A DNA stretch of 16,085 bases from an uncultured Lachnospiraceae bacterium (lineage in GTDB: Bacteria > Bacillota > Clostridia > Lachnospirales > Lachnospiraceae). The DNA is taken from contig CAJOQS010000136.1 in the NCBI GenBank assembly GCA_905236925.1, positions 1 to 16,085 of the forward strand, read 5' to 3'. The translations under genes and the position numbers were made by a program. Positions 7,214 through 14,526 of this stretch are shown here, piece after piece. Within the stretch, counting starts at the first letter, position 1; the number at the start of each line of letters is the position of its first letter. The notes under the pieces are model-generated. The model made no database searches, was not told the DNA's origin, and saw only the letters and a list, made by a program, of their open reading frames with translations.

Positions 7214-8275
7214 TTATCTGATTGCGTTGGTTGTTTCTTTGTCAAAGAAATGAACCCGGTTAAAGGCCACATTTACCTCGTCGCCTTCCCTGTAATCGCA
7301 CCATTCCCTGAACTTGGCGGTTATCCTGGCCTTTCCGACAGTGCCGTGAACGAGTGTAGTCTGTCCGAGGTTTTCGTTAAGACCCACAACGAGCCTGATC
7401 CCTTCCTCCGCTCTCACAACATTCTCAGGTCTTACGCCGAGCGTCAGTGCCTTGCCTTCATAGCCGGAAAGCAGCTTCTTATGCTCTTCGTCGAGTGCGA
7501 ATTCAAAATCATCCGAAACAAAATGCCCGTTCCTTACCGTTCCCTCGAAGAAATTCATTGGAGGAAGCCCGATAAAGCTCGCTACGAAAAGGTTCGCGGG
7601 TGTATCGTAAAGTTCCAGCGGAGTGCCTATCTGCTGAACATGTCCCATCGACATGCAGACTATCCTGTCCGCAAGCGTCAGCGCCTCTGTCTGGTCATGG
7701 GTCACATACAGCATTGTGGCCTTGAGCCGTTTGTGCAGCAGAAGTATCTCGCGTCTGGTCGCGCCTCTGAGCTTCGCGTCCAGGTTTGACAGGGGCTCGT
7801 CAAAAAGGAATACCTTCGGAGTACGCACGATCGCGCGTCCCATGGCAACTCTCTGCCTCTGTCCTCCGGACAGCTGCGACGGTTTCTTGTTCAGCTGGTC
7901 GGTAAGTCCGAGGATCTCTGCCGCTGCGAGAACCTTCTGATGGATCACGTTCTTGTTCTCCTTACGGAGCACGAGTGAGAAGGCCATATTCTCATATACG
8001 GTCATATGCGCGTAAAGCGCGTAATTCTGGAACACCATTGCGATGTCTCTGTCCTTGGGAGGCATTGCGGTGATATCCCTGTCATCGATAATGAGTTTTC
8101 CGGATGAAATATCTTCAAGTCCGGCAACCATACGGAGTGTCGTCGATTTGCCGCAGCCCGAAGGGCCCACCAGCACGATCAGTTCCCCGTCCTCGATATC
8201 GATATTAAAATCGTATACTGCCTGAACTCCGTTTGGATAGATCTTCTCAAGATGCTGCAGTTTCAAACTAGCCAT
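7214..8275 (-). CDS. Sugar ABC importer ATPase, MsmX/UgpC type (first of two)
   Basis: This 353-residue cytoplasmic ATPase energises the carbohydrate importer encoded upstream. Motifs are complete: Walker A GPSGCGKST (37-45), Q-loop Q83 (FQNYALYAHM), signature LSGGQ (135-139), Walker B VFLFDE (155-160), SNLD, and H-loop H193. The C-terminal region from about 235 carries FIGLPPMNF and LGVRPENV, as in the MalK/MsmX/UgpC branch. GAGGA lies ten bases before the ATG at 8275. It follows the small membrane pair 8293-9383 by 17 bases. Two such ATPases in one operon with one permease pair is uncommon, since MsmX-type ATPases are often encoded alone and shared among importers. A heterodimer, or two alternative ATPases each with its own membrane partners, are both possible. 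Confidence 0.93.
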   Translation of the reverse strand: MASLKLQHLEKIYPNGVQAVYDFNIDIEDGELIVLVGPSGCGKSTTLRMVAGLEDISSGKLIIDDRDITAMPPKDRDIAMVFQNYALYAHMTVYENMAFSLVLRKENKNVIHQKVLAAAEILGLTDQLNKKPSQLSGGQRQRVAMGRAIVRTPKVFLFDEPLSNLDAKLRGATRREILLLHKRLKATMLYVTHDQTEALTLADRIVCMSMGHVQQIGTPLELYDTPANLFVASFIGLPPMNFFEGTVRNGHFVSDDFEFALDEEHKKLLSGYEGKALTLGVRPENVVRAEEGIRLVVGLNENLGQTTLVHGTVGKARITAKFREWCDYREGDEVNVAFNRVHFFDKETTNAIR

Positions 8276-8292
8276 AGTAGTATATCCTCATA

Positions 8293-8778
8293 TCAAGCTT
8301 TCTTTGCTTCAAGCTCTTTGTTATATGCGTTGAGCGTCATGGTCTTGCTGATGCCTATGATACCCGCCGCGATCAGCAGTGTTCCGGACACAATGAGATA
8401 GATGAGTATCCTGGTATGCTGCCCCACCGTCATAACAGCGGTCTCGACATCATTCAGCGTTACGACAGCCTGCATTGCCTTTTTCGGGATTATCTGTGTT
8501 CTGGCGAACTGAATCGCGCCGACCACGATCAGAGTTACCGCGTACCCGAGCTTGTAATTCTTGACTCCTTCGGAGCACAGGAAAACAGTGAGCATGAATA
8601 CAAGATTGAATATGATCGATACGCCGGTCAGCCAGGTGTAATAGTAATTCCCGACATCGGATTTATATATGCTGACAAAATAGAAAACATTGAATACGAT
8701 TGCAAGGATCGCCAGTCCGGAAGAAGTCTTGTTCTTGGAATAACGGAGTATGTCCCTGCGTATCTGCTTATCGTCCAT
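8293..8778 (-). CDS. Small four-helix membrane protein, function unknown (second of ATPase-linked pair A)
   Basis: The 161-residue protein has a short charged N-terminus, four likely membrane segments (about 19-38, 48-68, 74-92, 123-143) and a charged tail. The loop between helices 3 and 4 holds IIPKKAMQAVVTLNDVETAV, vaguely like the matching loop in the protein at 6659-7198. No known domain, signal peptide or catalytic motif is visible. Its ATG overlaps the stop of the preceding gene by one base (TGATG), which implies translational coupling, and the ATPase gene follows 17 bases later. A role as an accessory importer subunit is inferred from position only. Confidence 0.85.
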   Translation of the reverse strand: MDDKQIRRDILRYSKNKTSSGLAILAIVFNVFYFVSIYKSDVGNYYYTWLTGVSIIFNLVFMLTVFLCSEGVKNYKLGYAVTLIVVGAIQFARTQIIPKKAMQAVVTLNDVETAVMTVGQHTRILIYLIVSGTLLIAAGIIGISKTMTLNAYNKELEAKKA

Positions 8779-9383
8779 CAGGCCGCTTCCTTTCCCTCTT
8801 CGATGAGTTTCTTTTCCTTTTTTGTCACGATTTTTTTCCAGATCAGATTAATGACCATCAGTACGGTCAGAATTATCAGAAGTCCGAAAACGACCTTTCC
8901 GATATCAAACCAGAATGTCGAATCGGTGTAGTAGGTTTTTCTTCTTTCAGCCACGGTCCTGAGCTTTTCAAAATCAACTCCGCCGTTTTCCGGCCCGCTC
9001 AGGTACCTTGCCTTAAATGCATTGATATTTGTAAGTCCCCATACCGACATCGCGATGTTGCCTGCCGTAAGGAGAATGATGGAAACATAGTTGCCTATGT
9101 AATAACGTCTGCGTGTATGCGTGTTCATCACAAGATTGAACACCGCGAGCAGTATTGCCGCGATTGAGACTCTGGTAAAGTTCCTGTTGAAATCCTGCAT
9201 GTCGTAAAAAATCCTCGCGCCTGCGACACGGTCAAGCGACGGATCCGCCGGATCGGGCATCATGCTGTAGAGACTGTCATACAGATCGGTAAGCAGTCCC
9301 AGCGAATAAAAGAATACCAGCGCGCATGCAATAAGTACGGTATAGCAGATAAATTTCTGAAATTTCATCTGTTTCTTATACAT
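8778..9383 (-). CDS. Small four-helix membrane protein, function unknown (first of ATPase-linked pair A)
   Basis: The 201-residue protein has likely membrane segments at about 10-32, 69-87, 95-117 and 157-182. An extracytoplasmic-looking loop (33-68, with LYDSLYSMMPDPADP and VAGARIFYDMQDFNRNFT) follows helix 1, and a charged loop (118-155) follows helix 3. The C-terminus is Lys-rich. I have the impression that similar proteins sit before MsmX/UgpC ATPase genes in other Lachnospiraceae, but cannot confirm this here. CGAGG lies about seven bases before the ATG at 9383. It is the first gene after the substrate-binding protein, from which it is separated by a strong hairpin. Sensing or stabilising the importer is possible; no function is claimed. 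Confidence 0.85.
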   Translation of the reverse strand: MYKKQMKFQKFICYTVLIACALVFFYSLGLLTDLYDSLYSMMPDPADPSLDRVAGARIFYDMQDFNRNFTRVSIAAILLAVFNLVMNTHTRRRYYIGNYVSIILLTAGNIAMSVWGLTNINAFKARYLSGPENGGVDFEKLRTVAERRKTYYTDSTFWFDIGKVVFGLLIILTVLMVINLIWKKIVTKKEKKLIEEGKEAA

Positions 9384-9416
9384 AAGAGCCTCGTTTCCTG
9401 TCCTAACAATTCAATC

Positions 9417-9443
9417 GAGCGGGAGGGTGATCCCCTCCCACTC
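9417..9443 (-). terminator. Strong stem-loop after the substrate-binding protein gene (partial terminator or mRNA stabiliser)
   Basis: GGGAGGG (9421-9427) pairs with CCCTCCC (9433-9439) around the loop TGATC, extended across one mismatch by GAG (9417-9419) with CTC (9441-9443). On the transcribed strand it is followed by GATTGAATTG, with no real U-run, so full termination is unlikely. A hairpin here often lets binding-protein mRNA outlast the rest of an importer transcript, which would raise lipoprotein levels. Confidence 0.6.
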
Positions 9444-9463
9444 AAAAATGTGCTTAACGGTGA

Positions 9464-11692
9464 TTATTTAACTTCGCCGTAGTATACAAGAAGTCTGTCC
9501 CAAGCGGTCTGCTTGTTGTCAAGATAGAGACCGTTGTTCCATGTTTCCCTGACTGTCTTGAGCATATCCGCTCTTGAAGAGGTGCCCTCTCCCGAGTAAC
9601 CCGAGCAGATGATGTTGCAGAGATAGTTAACCTTATCCTTTGTAGCTGCGAAGCTCTCGGTAAGATCGGTAAGTCCCTTGAGCTCTTCGTTCTCAACCTT
9701 TGTGTTGGGAAGAACGGTAGGAATTGATGTATACCAGGGGTTATCTGTTACGGCAAGGATGGGATGCTTGATGGTTCCAAGTCCGATAGCGGTAGAGATA
9801 TAGCCTGCGCCTTCCTTACCAACAGCATGTGTGCACTGATACTCAAATGCCTGGCTCTTTACGAAGCTGAGGGTCGATCCAAGGTAGAAACGTGCATAGT
9901 TGGTGTAGTTTCCGCCTGCCTTCTCCCAAAGCTCGTCATAGGTTGCATCTGCGATAACGGGCATCTGAGCGCCGTTGAAGTTGAATGTTACATAGCTGCC
10001 GTCGGCATTGGTCTTGATGAATGCGTCGGGACCGTAGGACATAAGGATCATGCCGTCCTTGCTGTATGCGTAGTCAATGAGCTTAAGTGCTGCATAAAGC
10101 TTGTTCTGATCATCGCCTACACCTGCAAGAGAGATTGCCCATCCGTCGGTCTTAACGGAACGCCATGACTCTGTAAATCTCATGTAAACGCCGTTAACAT
10201 CGGTTCCGTCGTACCAGCGTGCAACGGGAACCATAACTGCCATGTACTTCTCGCCGTCCTGAAGCTTGGTCTGGTTCATAAGGGTCTGAGTCTGGTTGTA
10301 GTCATAGCTCATGAATCCGAGATCGTTCTCAAGCATTGAAGATGACTTCTCATCGGACTGCTCAAGGAATGACTTGGAGATAAGGCCTTCCTTAGCCATT
10401 GCGTTCATTCTCTCAACAGCTACATAGGTCTCCTCCTCGCCGCGTGCATCATGAAGCATGCCGTCGGTTCCGAGGTAGAGGTAATCCTGTCTTGACTCAA
10501 GTCCGCGTACTCCGAAGAGTGTTCCTGCAAATCTGAACATATCGACACGGCGCTGGGTGTTTGCATCTTCACGTGAGAAGAGACCCTGAACAGTGTCTGT
10601 TCCGTTAAGTGTCTGTGCATTGGCAACTACGCAGCGGAGAAGAGCTACAAGCTCGTCAGCGTCCCAAGCTGCGTTCTGTCCGATGAAGAGGTTCGAACGG
10701 GTGGTGCCGTAGTATCCGTTGTAAGCAGTGTCAATATAGGTACGGAGCATATTAACGGCCTCAACACCGCTCATGCTTCCCTTTGCGTTCATGTTTGCAA
10801 CGATGTTGCCTGCTGCGTCGTAATCCTTTGTAATGCTCTCGGTCTTGCTTCCGTCAAGAGCTACAACGTCAACAGCAACCTTGCCCGATGTGGGCATGTA
10901 GGGCTCGTATACGGGAGCAGCGGTATTTCCGCTTGCTGCTGCGGTGAACTCACCGTCGCCGTCAAGAAGCTTTACAACCCAGTCGGTTCTCATAAGAGGC
11001 ATACGCTCGATATCGTCAACACCGTCGAAGTAGGGTGAGAAGTAGATCGCGCCCTTGTTGTCGCCTGTGGTTGAACCGGTGATCGAAAGACGAACGATAG
11101 AGTTCGAATCAAGGTAAGCCTTGAAGTTGGGCATAAGGTCAAGATACTCGGCAATGTTTACAAGGTATCCGGCCTGGCCGTACTCGGAAAGAGTAGCTGC
11201 GGAACCCGCTACCATGTCAACCTGGTCAAGCTGTTCCTTCCAGTAATCGAATTCCTTCGATGCGGAGCCTGCACCTGTCCACTTGTCCTCGAACTTGATG
11301 CCAAGACGCTTCTCAACCTCAACCCAGGTGGGCTTGAGGTCGCCGGCGTGATAGGTTACACCGTCGGCAAGAGTGATGCCCTCACCTGCTGTTTCGGAAT
11401 CGATGGTGATACCGGTCTTGTTGTTGTTGTAACCGGTAGCCATACGGAGAGTGGTTCCCTCGGGGAATACCAGCTGATCAGCCTCAATGGTCTCCTCGAT
11501 GTTTGTTCCTGATCCTTCAAAATCATTGTTGGTGTTGTCACCCGAAGGCTCCTTGGTGGGTGCTGCAGTAGCAGTGGGAGCCGGAGTGCTCGTAGTCTTG
11601 TTGTCGGTTCCCTTGTCCTTGCCGCAGGCTGCGAGTGAGCAGATCATCACTACCGCAAGCAGCAAAGCAACGAGCTTTTCCAACTTTTTCAT
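9464..11692 (-). CDS. ABC importer substrate-binding lipoprotein, unusually large
   Basis: This is an extracytoplasmic, lipid-anchored sugar-binding protein of the LplA/extracellular-solute-binding family. It has a typical lipoprotein signal: positive start MKKLEK, hydrophobic core, and lipobox L20-A21-A22-C23. A Thr/Pro/Ala/Asp-rich linker (about 28-60, with TSTPAPTATAAPTKEP) precedes the binding domain. The start at 11692 is preferred over an in-frame upstream one at 11761 because it begins the signal peptide directly and has GGAGG eight bases upstream. At 742 residues it is longer than the 450-560 usual for partners of LplB/YtcP permeases. It follows the second permease gene by 75 bases. 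From the uronate genes nearby, the ligand is probably an oligogalacturonide or another pectin fragment; this is inferred. Confidence 0.9.
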   Translation of the reverse strand: MKKLEKLVALLLAVVMICSLAACGKDKGTDNKTTSTPAPTATAAPTKEPSGDNTNNDFEGSGTNIEETIEADQLVFPEGTTLRMATGYNNNKTGITIDSETAGEGITLADGVTYHAGDLKPTWVEVEKRLGIKFEDKWTGAGSASKEFDYWKEQLDQVDMVAGSAATLSEYGQAGYLVNIAEYLDLMPNFKAYLDSNSIVRLSITGSTTGDNKGAIYFSPYFDGVDDIERMPLMRTDWVVKLLDGDGEFTAAASGNTAAPVYEPYMPTSGKVAVDVVALDGSKTESITKDYDAAGNIVANMNAKGSMSGVEAVNMLRTYIDTAYNGYYGTTRSNLFIGQNAAWDADELVALLRCVVANAQTLNGTDTVQGLFSREDANTQRRVDMFRFAGTLFGVRGLESRQDYLYLGTDGMLHDARGEEETYVAVERMNAMAKEGLISKSFLEQSDEKSSSMLENDLGFMSYDYNQTQTLMNQTKLQDGEKYMAVMVPVARWYDGTDVNGVYMRFTESWRSVKTDGWAISLAGVGDDQNKLYAALKLIDYAYSKDGMILMSYGPDAFIKTNADGSYVTFNFNGAQMPVIADATYDELWEKAGGNYTNYARFYLGSTLSFVKSQAFEYQCTHAVGKEGAGYISTAIGLGTIKHPILAVTDNPWYTSIPTVLPNTKVENEELKGLTDLTESFAATKDKVNYLCNIICSGYSGEGTSSRADMLKTVRETWNNGLYLDNKQTAWDRLLVYYGEVK

Positions 11693-11767
11693 AAAAATTC
11701 CTCCTGTAATAGTGTTTGCCTTGTGGCTTATATTGAAACCGCAGAATAACCACGGGATCAAACTGTT

Positions 11768-12658
11768 TTATTCCTTAACGCCGCCCATGTTCACGCCCTT
11801 CGCGAAATACTTCTGAATGAAGGGATAGATCACGAGAATGGGGATGATGGAGCATACGATAAGAGCATAGATGACGGAGTCGGACGCGTAATTCCTGTTC
11901 CATCCTGCCATAAGCTCGGCATCCGTATATTCCTCAAGCTTAAGTCTTACGAATACCTGAAGGGGATGCTCGTTGGAATCCGAGATCATCTGTCTTGCCC
12001 AGAAATATCCGTTCCAGCGGGATATTCCGAAGAACAGCGCGACGGTCGCGATCGTCGATTTGCTCATCGGTATGTAGACCTTGTTCAGAACCTGAAGCTC
12101 GGTCGCTCCGTCCACGATGGCGGCCTCCTCTATCTCGGAGGGAACACCCTCGAAGGCATTGCGGAGAAGGATTATGTTCATCGCCGCCATACCCATGGCA
12201 ATCACAACAAGCCATTTGTCATCCATGATGCCGACCGAATTAAAGACCTTCTTGGTATTGATGTAGTTCAGATACTGGGGAACCAGACCTGCCGAAAACC
12301 ACATCGTAAATACAAGAAAGAAGTTGAAGGTCTTTCTGAAGAGCAGGCGCTTCTTTGAAAGCGCGTACGCTCCGAGGATCGATATTCCCAGCGACCAGAG
12401 TGTTCCGTAAAAGGTCAGGAACAGCGTGTTGGAATAGGCATTCCAGAAAAGGTTGCTCGAGAACATCTGCCTGAAGGCTTCAAACTGAACCTCCTTCGGG
12501 AACAGGACAACCTGATTGTACTCAACATAATACCTGCCGCTGACGGCCGCCGAGATCGCGTAAACAAACGGATAAAGACAGCTCAGCGCGAACACCGTCA
12601 AAAGAAGGTAGCTTATGATCCTGAATATAAGCTCGGATGCTTCCAGTCTTCTCTTCAT
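11768..12658 (-). CDS. ABC sugar importer permease, YtcP/LplC type
   Basis: One of the two membrane-spanning subunits forming the import channel. The 296-residue protein has about six hydrophobic segments, starting at 12-38. The cytoplasmic EAA loop that docks the ATPase is at about 177-198 (EEAAIVDGATELQVLNKVYIP). The end NMGGVKE is typical of the YtcP/LplC group (compare GxxxGAVKG endings). GAGGAG lies 11 bases before the ATG. It is 35 bases downstream of its LplB-type partner and directly upstream of the binding-protein gene, the normal layout for this importer class. Confidence 0.93.
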   Translation of the reverse strand: MKRRLEASELIFRIISYLLLTVFALSCLYPFVYAISAAVSGRYYVEYNQVVLFPKEVQFEAFRQMFSSNLFWNAYSNTLFLTFYGTLWSLGISILGAYALSKKRLLFRKTFNFFLVFTMWFSAGLVPQYLNYINTKKVFNSVGIMDDKWLVVIAMGMAAMNIILLRNAFEGVPSEIEEAAIVDGATELQVLNKVYIPMSKSTIATVALFFGISRWNGYFWARQMISDSNEHPLQVFVRLKLEEYTDAELMAGWNRNYASDSVIYALIVCSIIPILVIYPFIQKYFAKGVNMGGVKE

Positions 12659-12693
12659 GATGGATAATACTCCTCAACTAATAATCGTCCCGA

Positions 12694-13746
12694 TCAGTAC
12701 AAAGAAACATTTGATGCCTTGCGCGCGATCGTGTTTGCTCCGATGACCAGCAGCATTCCGACCACGTTGTTCATCATCTCCGCGGCGGAGGCGACACCCT
12801 TTAGTCCGCCCTCGATACCCAGCCTGTACGACAAAGTCGAAACAACATCTGCCGTCGTGTAGGTATTGGGATTATACAGCAGCAGGACCTTTTCGTAGCC
12901 GATGCTCAGAAGCGAGCCGATCCTCGTGATGAGCATGATAACGACGGTGGAAAGGATGCTCGGAAGAACCACGTATCTCATCTGGGCCATCTTTCCGGCT
13001 CCGTCGATCTGCGCGGCCTCGTAGCTGGTGGGTGAGATCGCTATTATTGCCGCAAAGTAAACGATACTGTCATATCCGGCGCCCTCCCAGATACCGCTGA
13101 TCTGGTAAATAGCACGGAAAAACAAAGGATTGTTCAGAAGTCCGGCCTGACCGGCCTCCTCGCTGATCCAGCCGAGTGAAACGAAGAGCTGTGAAACGAC
13201 GCCCATTCCGGATGTCAGCGAGCCCTGCTTCACAAGGAGTGTAACAAGCGATGTCATTACTACGGTCGACATGAACTTCGGAAGATAGGTAAGAACCTGA
13301 TAAACGCTTCGCGCGATGTTCGACCTGATCTCATTGAAGAACAGAGCGATGATGATCGGCATCGGGAAGCCGAAGCACAGTCCGTAGAAGCTGAGAAGGA
13401 ATGTATTCCTCAGCGCCCTCCAGAAGCGCACCGACTCGGTTCCGACTATCAGAGTCTTAAAAGCAGAGAATCCCGAATAGAACTGCTCCGAAACAGGCTT
13501 GACCACATCATATATCTTGAAGCAGCCGAGAAGCTCGTACATAGGGAAATAACGCCAGAATAAGAAGACGAGGAGCATGGGAACCAGCATAAGGTACAAA
13601 CGCCAGTCCTTGATGATCATCCGGACAACGCCCAGCCAGTAATGCTTTTCAACATCGTCCCTGACCGCCTGTTCCGGGTCCTCATGGTAGAGTCCCGTAC
13701 TCTCATCATAGATCAGATAATCCGCAGCTTTGGCTTTAGAATCCAT
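12694..13746 (-). CDS. ABC sugar importer permease, LplB type
   Basis: This is the second channel-forming subunit. The 350-residue protein has an N-terminal cytoplasmic extension of about 45 residues that is rich in charge (YDESTGLYHEDPEQAVRDD), then LplB-type membrane segments from WRLYLMLVPMLLVFLFWRYFPMY (48-70). The EAA loop is at about 242-262 (YEAAQIDGAGKMAQMRYVVLP). The length is slightly above the usual 300-320 because of the N-terminal extension. GGAGG lies nine bases before the ATG. It is co-transcribed with the membrane protein gene upstream (62-base gap) and the YtcP-type permease downstream. Confidence 0.93.
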   Translation of the reverse strand: MDSKAKAADYLIYDESTGLYHEDPEQAVRDDVEKHYWLGVVRMIIKDWRLYLMLVPMLLVFLFWRYFPMYELLGCFKIYDVVKPVSEQFYSGFSAFKTLIVGTESVRFWRALRNTFLLSFYGLCFGFPMPIIIALFFNEIRSNIARSVYQVLTYLPKFMSTVVMTSLVTLLVKQGSLTSGMGVVSQLFVSLGWISEEAGQAGLLNNPLFFRAIYQISGIWEGAGYDSIVYFAAIIAISPTSYEAAQIDGAGKMAQMRYVVLPSILSTVVIMLITRIGSLLSIGYEKVLLLYNPNTYTTADVVSTLSYRLGIEGGLKGVASAAEMMNNVVGMLLVIGANTIARKASNVSLY

Positions 13747-13808
13747 TAATGCGTTCCTCCTCTCAGATGCGGTTAATACCGCGTCTGTTTCAATGCTTTA
13801 AATGCCAA

Positions 13809-14381
13809 TTATTTATTCTGTTCCTCAAGACGGATAAGATACTCTTTTTGATCCTCGAAGATGCCGTCGATATTCCTTACTATCAGAACGGCTATAACAG
13901 CAAAAAGCGCGCTGAGTGAATCCATTGCGGCAAACTTGATGAACACCGCCGGCTCCGCTCCCAGGACTACAGCAACCGCGGACCTTCCGATTTGAGCCAG
14001 CATATAGACGATCAGAACATATCCGATCGAAACAAGCGCATTTTCGCGTACCGCGCTCCCGACCTTCTTAAGGAAAAGAAGGGCTGCGAGCATTGCAAGA
14101 TTGCCCGCGCAGTAGATCAGATACTGTTTCGGAGCCGCACCCGAGGCTGCGCAGAATGCAGCACCGGAAACCAGTGCGGCAACCACACCGAAACCGCGCC
14201 ACCTGACCATCTCCAGTGACGTGAAGAAAACCGCGAGGGACAGCACATAGGGCAGTTCCCTGAACCAGAGGTTAGCCCCGAGAGTGACCGCCGATTCCGC
14301 TATCGCAAAGATCACTGACAGGATGATTATATTTACTGTTCTGTATTGTTTGTATGTAAGCGCTTTCATGAATAATGTCAA
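13809..14381 (-). CDS. Polytopic membrane protein of unknown function, first gene of the transport operon
   Basis: The product has up to 190 residues with five or six hydrophobic segments (about 15-35, 43-57, 65-82, 86-105, 114-140, 148-169) and a short acidic/basic tail. Size and helix pattern resemble substrate-binding (S) components of ECF vitamin transporters, but no ECF ATPase or T component is present and no specific S-family signature is recognised. The start is uncertain: the frame opens at TTG (14381), while ATG at 14369 (MKALTYKQ) seems likelier. Neither has a clear ribosome binding site. It lies 24-37 bases downstream of the predicted transcript start, and a cre-like palindrome overlaps its first codons. 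Position suggests a link to the importer, perhaps in sensing or folding; this is open. Confidence 0.75.
   Translation of the reverse strand: MTLFMKALTYKQYRTVNIIILSVIFAIAESAVTLGANLWFRELPYVLSLAVFFTSLEMVRWRGFGVVAALVSGAAFCAASGAAPKQYLIYCAGNLAMLAALLFLKKVGSAVRENALVSIGYVLIVYMLAQIGRSAVAVVLGAEPAVFIKFAAMDSLSALFAVIAVLIVRNIDGIFEDQKEYLIRLEEQNK
14354..14369. promoter_or_regulatory. cre-like operator at the start of the transport operon
   Basis: Bases 14355-14368 (TGTAAGCGCTTTCA) match the Bacillota CcpA catabolite-responsive consensus TGWAANCGNTNWCA at every position. The site lies about 40-50 bases downstream of the predicted start, where CcpA can block elongation. The 16-mer ATGTAAGCGCTTTCAT also shares one full arm with the uxaB operator (14 of 16 bases equal on the plus strand), so the local LacI-type regulator might bind it too. 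Confidence 0.7.
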
Positions 14382-14412
14382 AAAAAAATAGTCTACTTCT
14401 CAAGTAAACAAC

Positions 14413-14441
14413 ATGATACAGCATTTTAGTGAATATGTCAA
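14413..14441 (-). promoter_or_regulatory. Sigma-A-type promoter of the ten-gene transport operon
   Basis: On the minus strand a perfect -35 box TTGACA (14441-14436) and a -10 box TATCAT (14418-14413) are separated by 17 bases. The predicted start is near 14406. No other promoter this good was noticed before the genes downstream, so all ten probably depend on it. Confidence 0.85.
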
Positions 14442-14466
14442 TAAAAAAAGCACAGGAAGCGTCCCA

Positions 14467-14482
14467 AAATGTTGCAACATTT
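14467..14482. promoter_or_regulatory. Perfect 16-bp palindrome upstream of the transport promoter
   Basis: AAATGTTGCAACATTT is fully self-complementary and lies 26 bases upstream of the -35 box. This spacing suits an activator or an auxiliary operator. The half-site TGTTGC is unrelated to the TGTAAG half-sites in the window, so a different regulator is implied. No family is assigned. Confidence 0.5.
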
Positions 14483-14526
14483 ACAAGACGCCGCCTGTAC
14501 AAGGCTTTTCTCATTGTGTAAGTGCT

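Noticed and set aside
6791..7789. 332-codon rightward open frame
   Set aside because: It is antisense to a membrane protein gene and an ATPase gene, rich in His, Cys and Arg, and lacks family motifs or a ribosome binding site.
11693..11761. In-frame 23-codon extension at the start of the binding-protein gene
   Set aside because: The extension would bury the lipoprotein signal peptide; the ATG at 11692 has GGAGG at the right distance.
14359..14381. Second TTGACA (14381-14376) as an alternative transport promoter
   Set aside because: The sequence 17 bases downstream (TACATA) is a poor -10 box and would place the start inside the coding region; the promoter at 14413-14441 is better.
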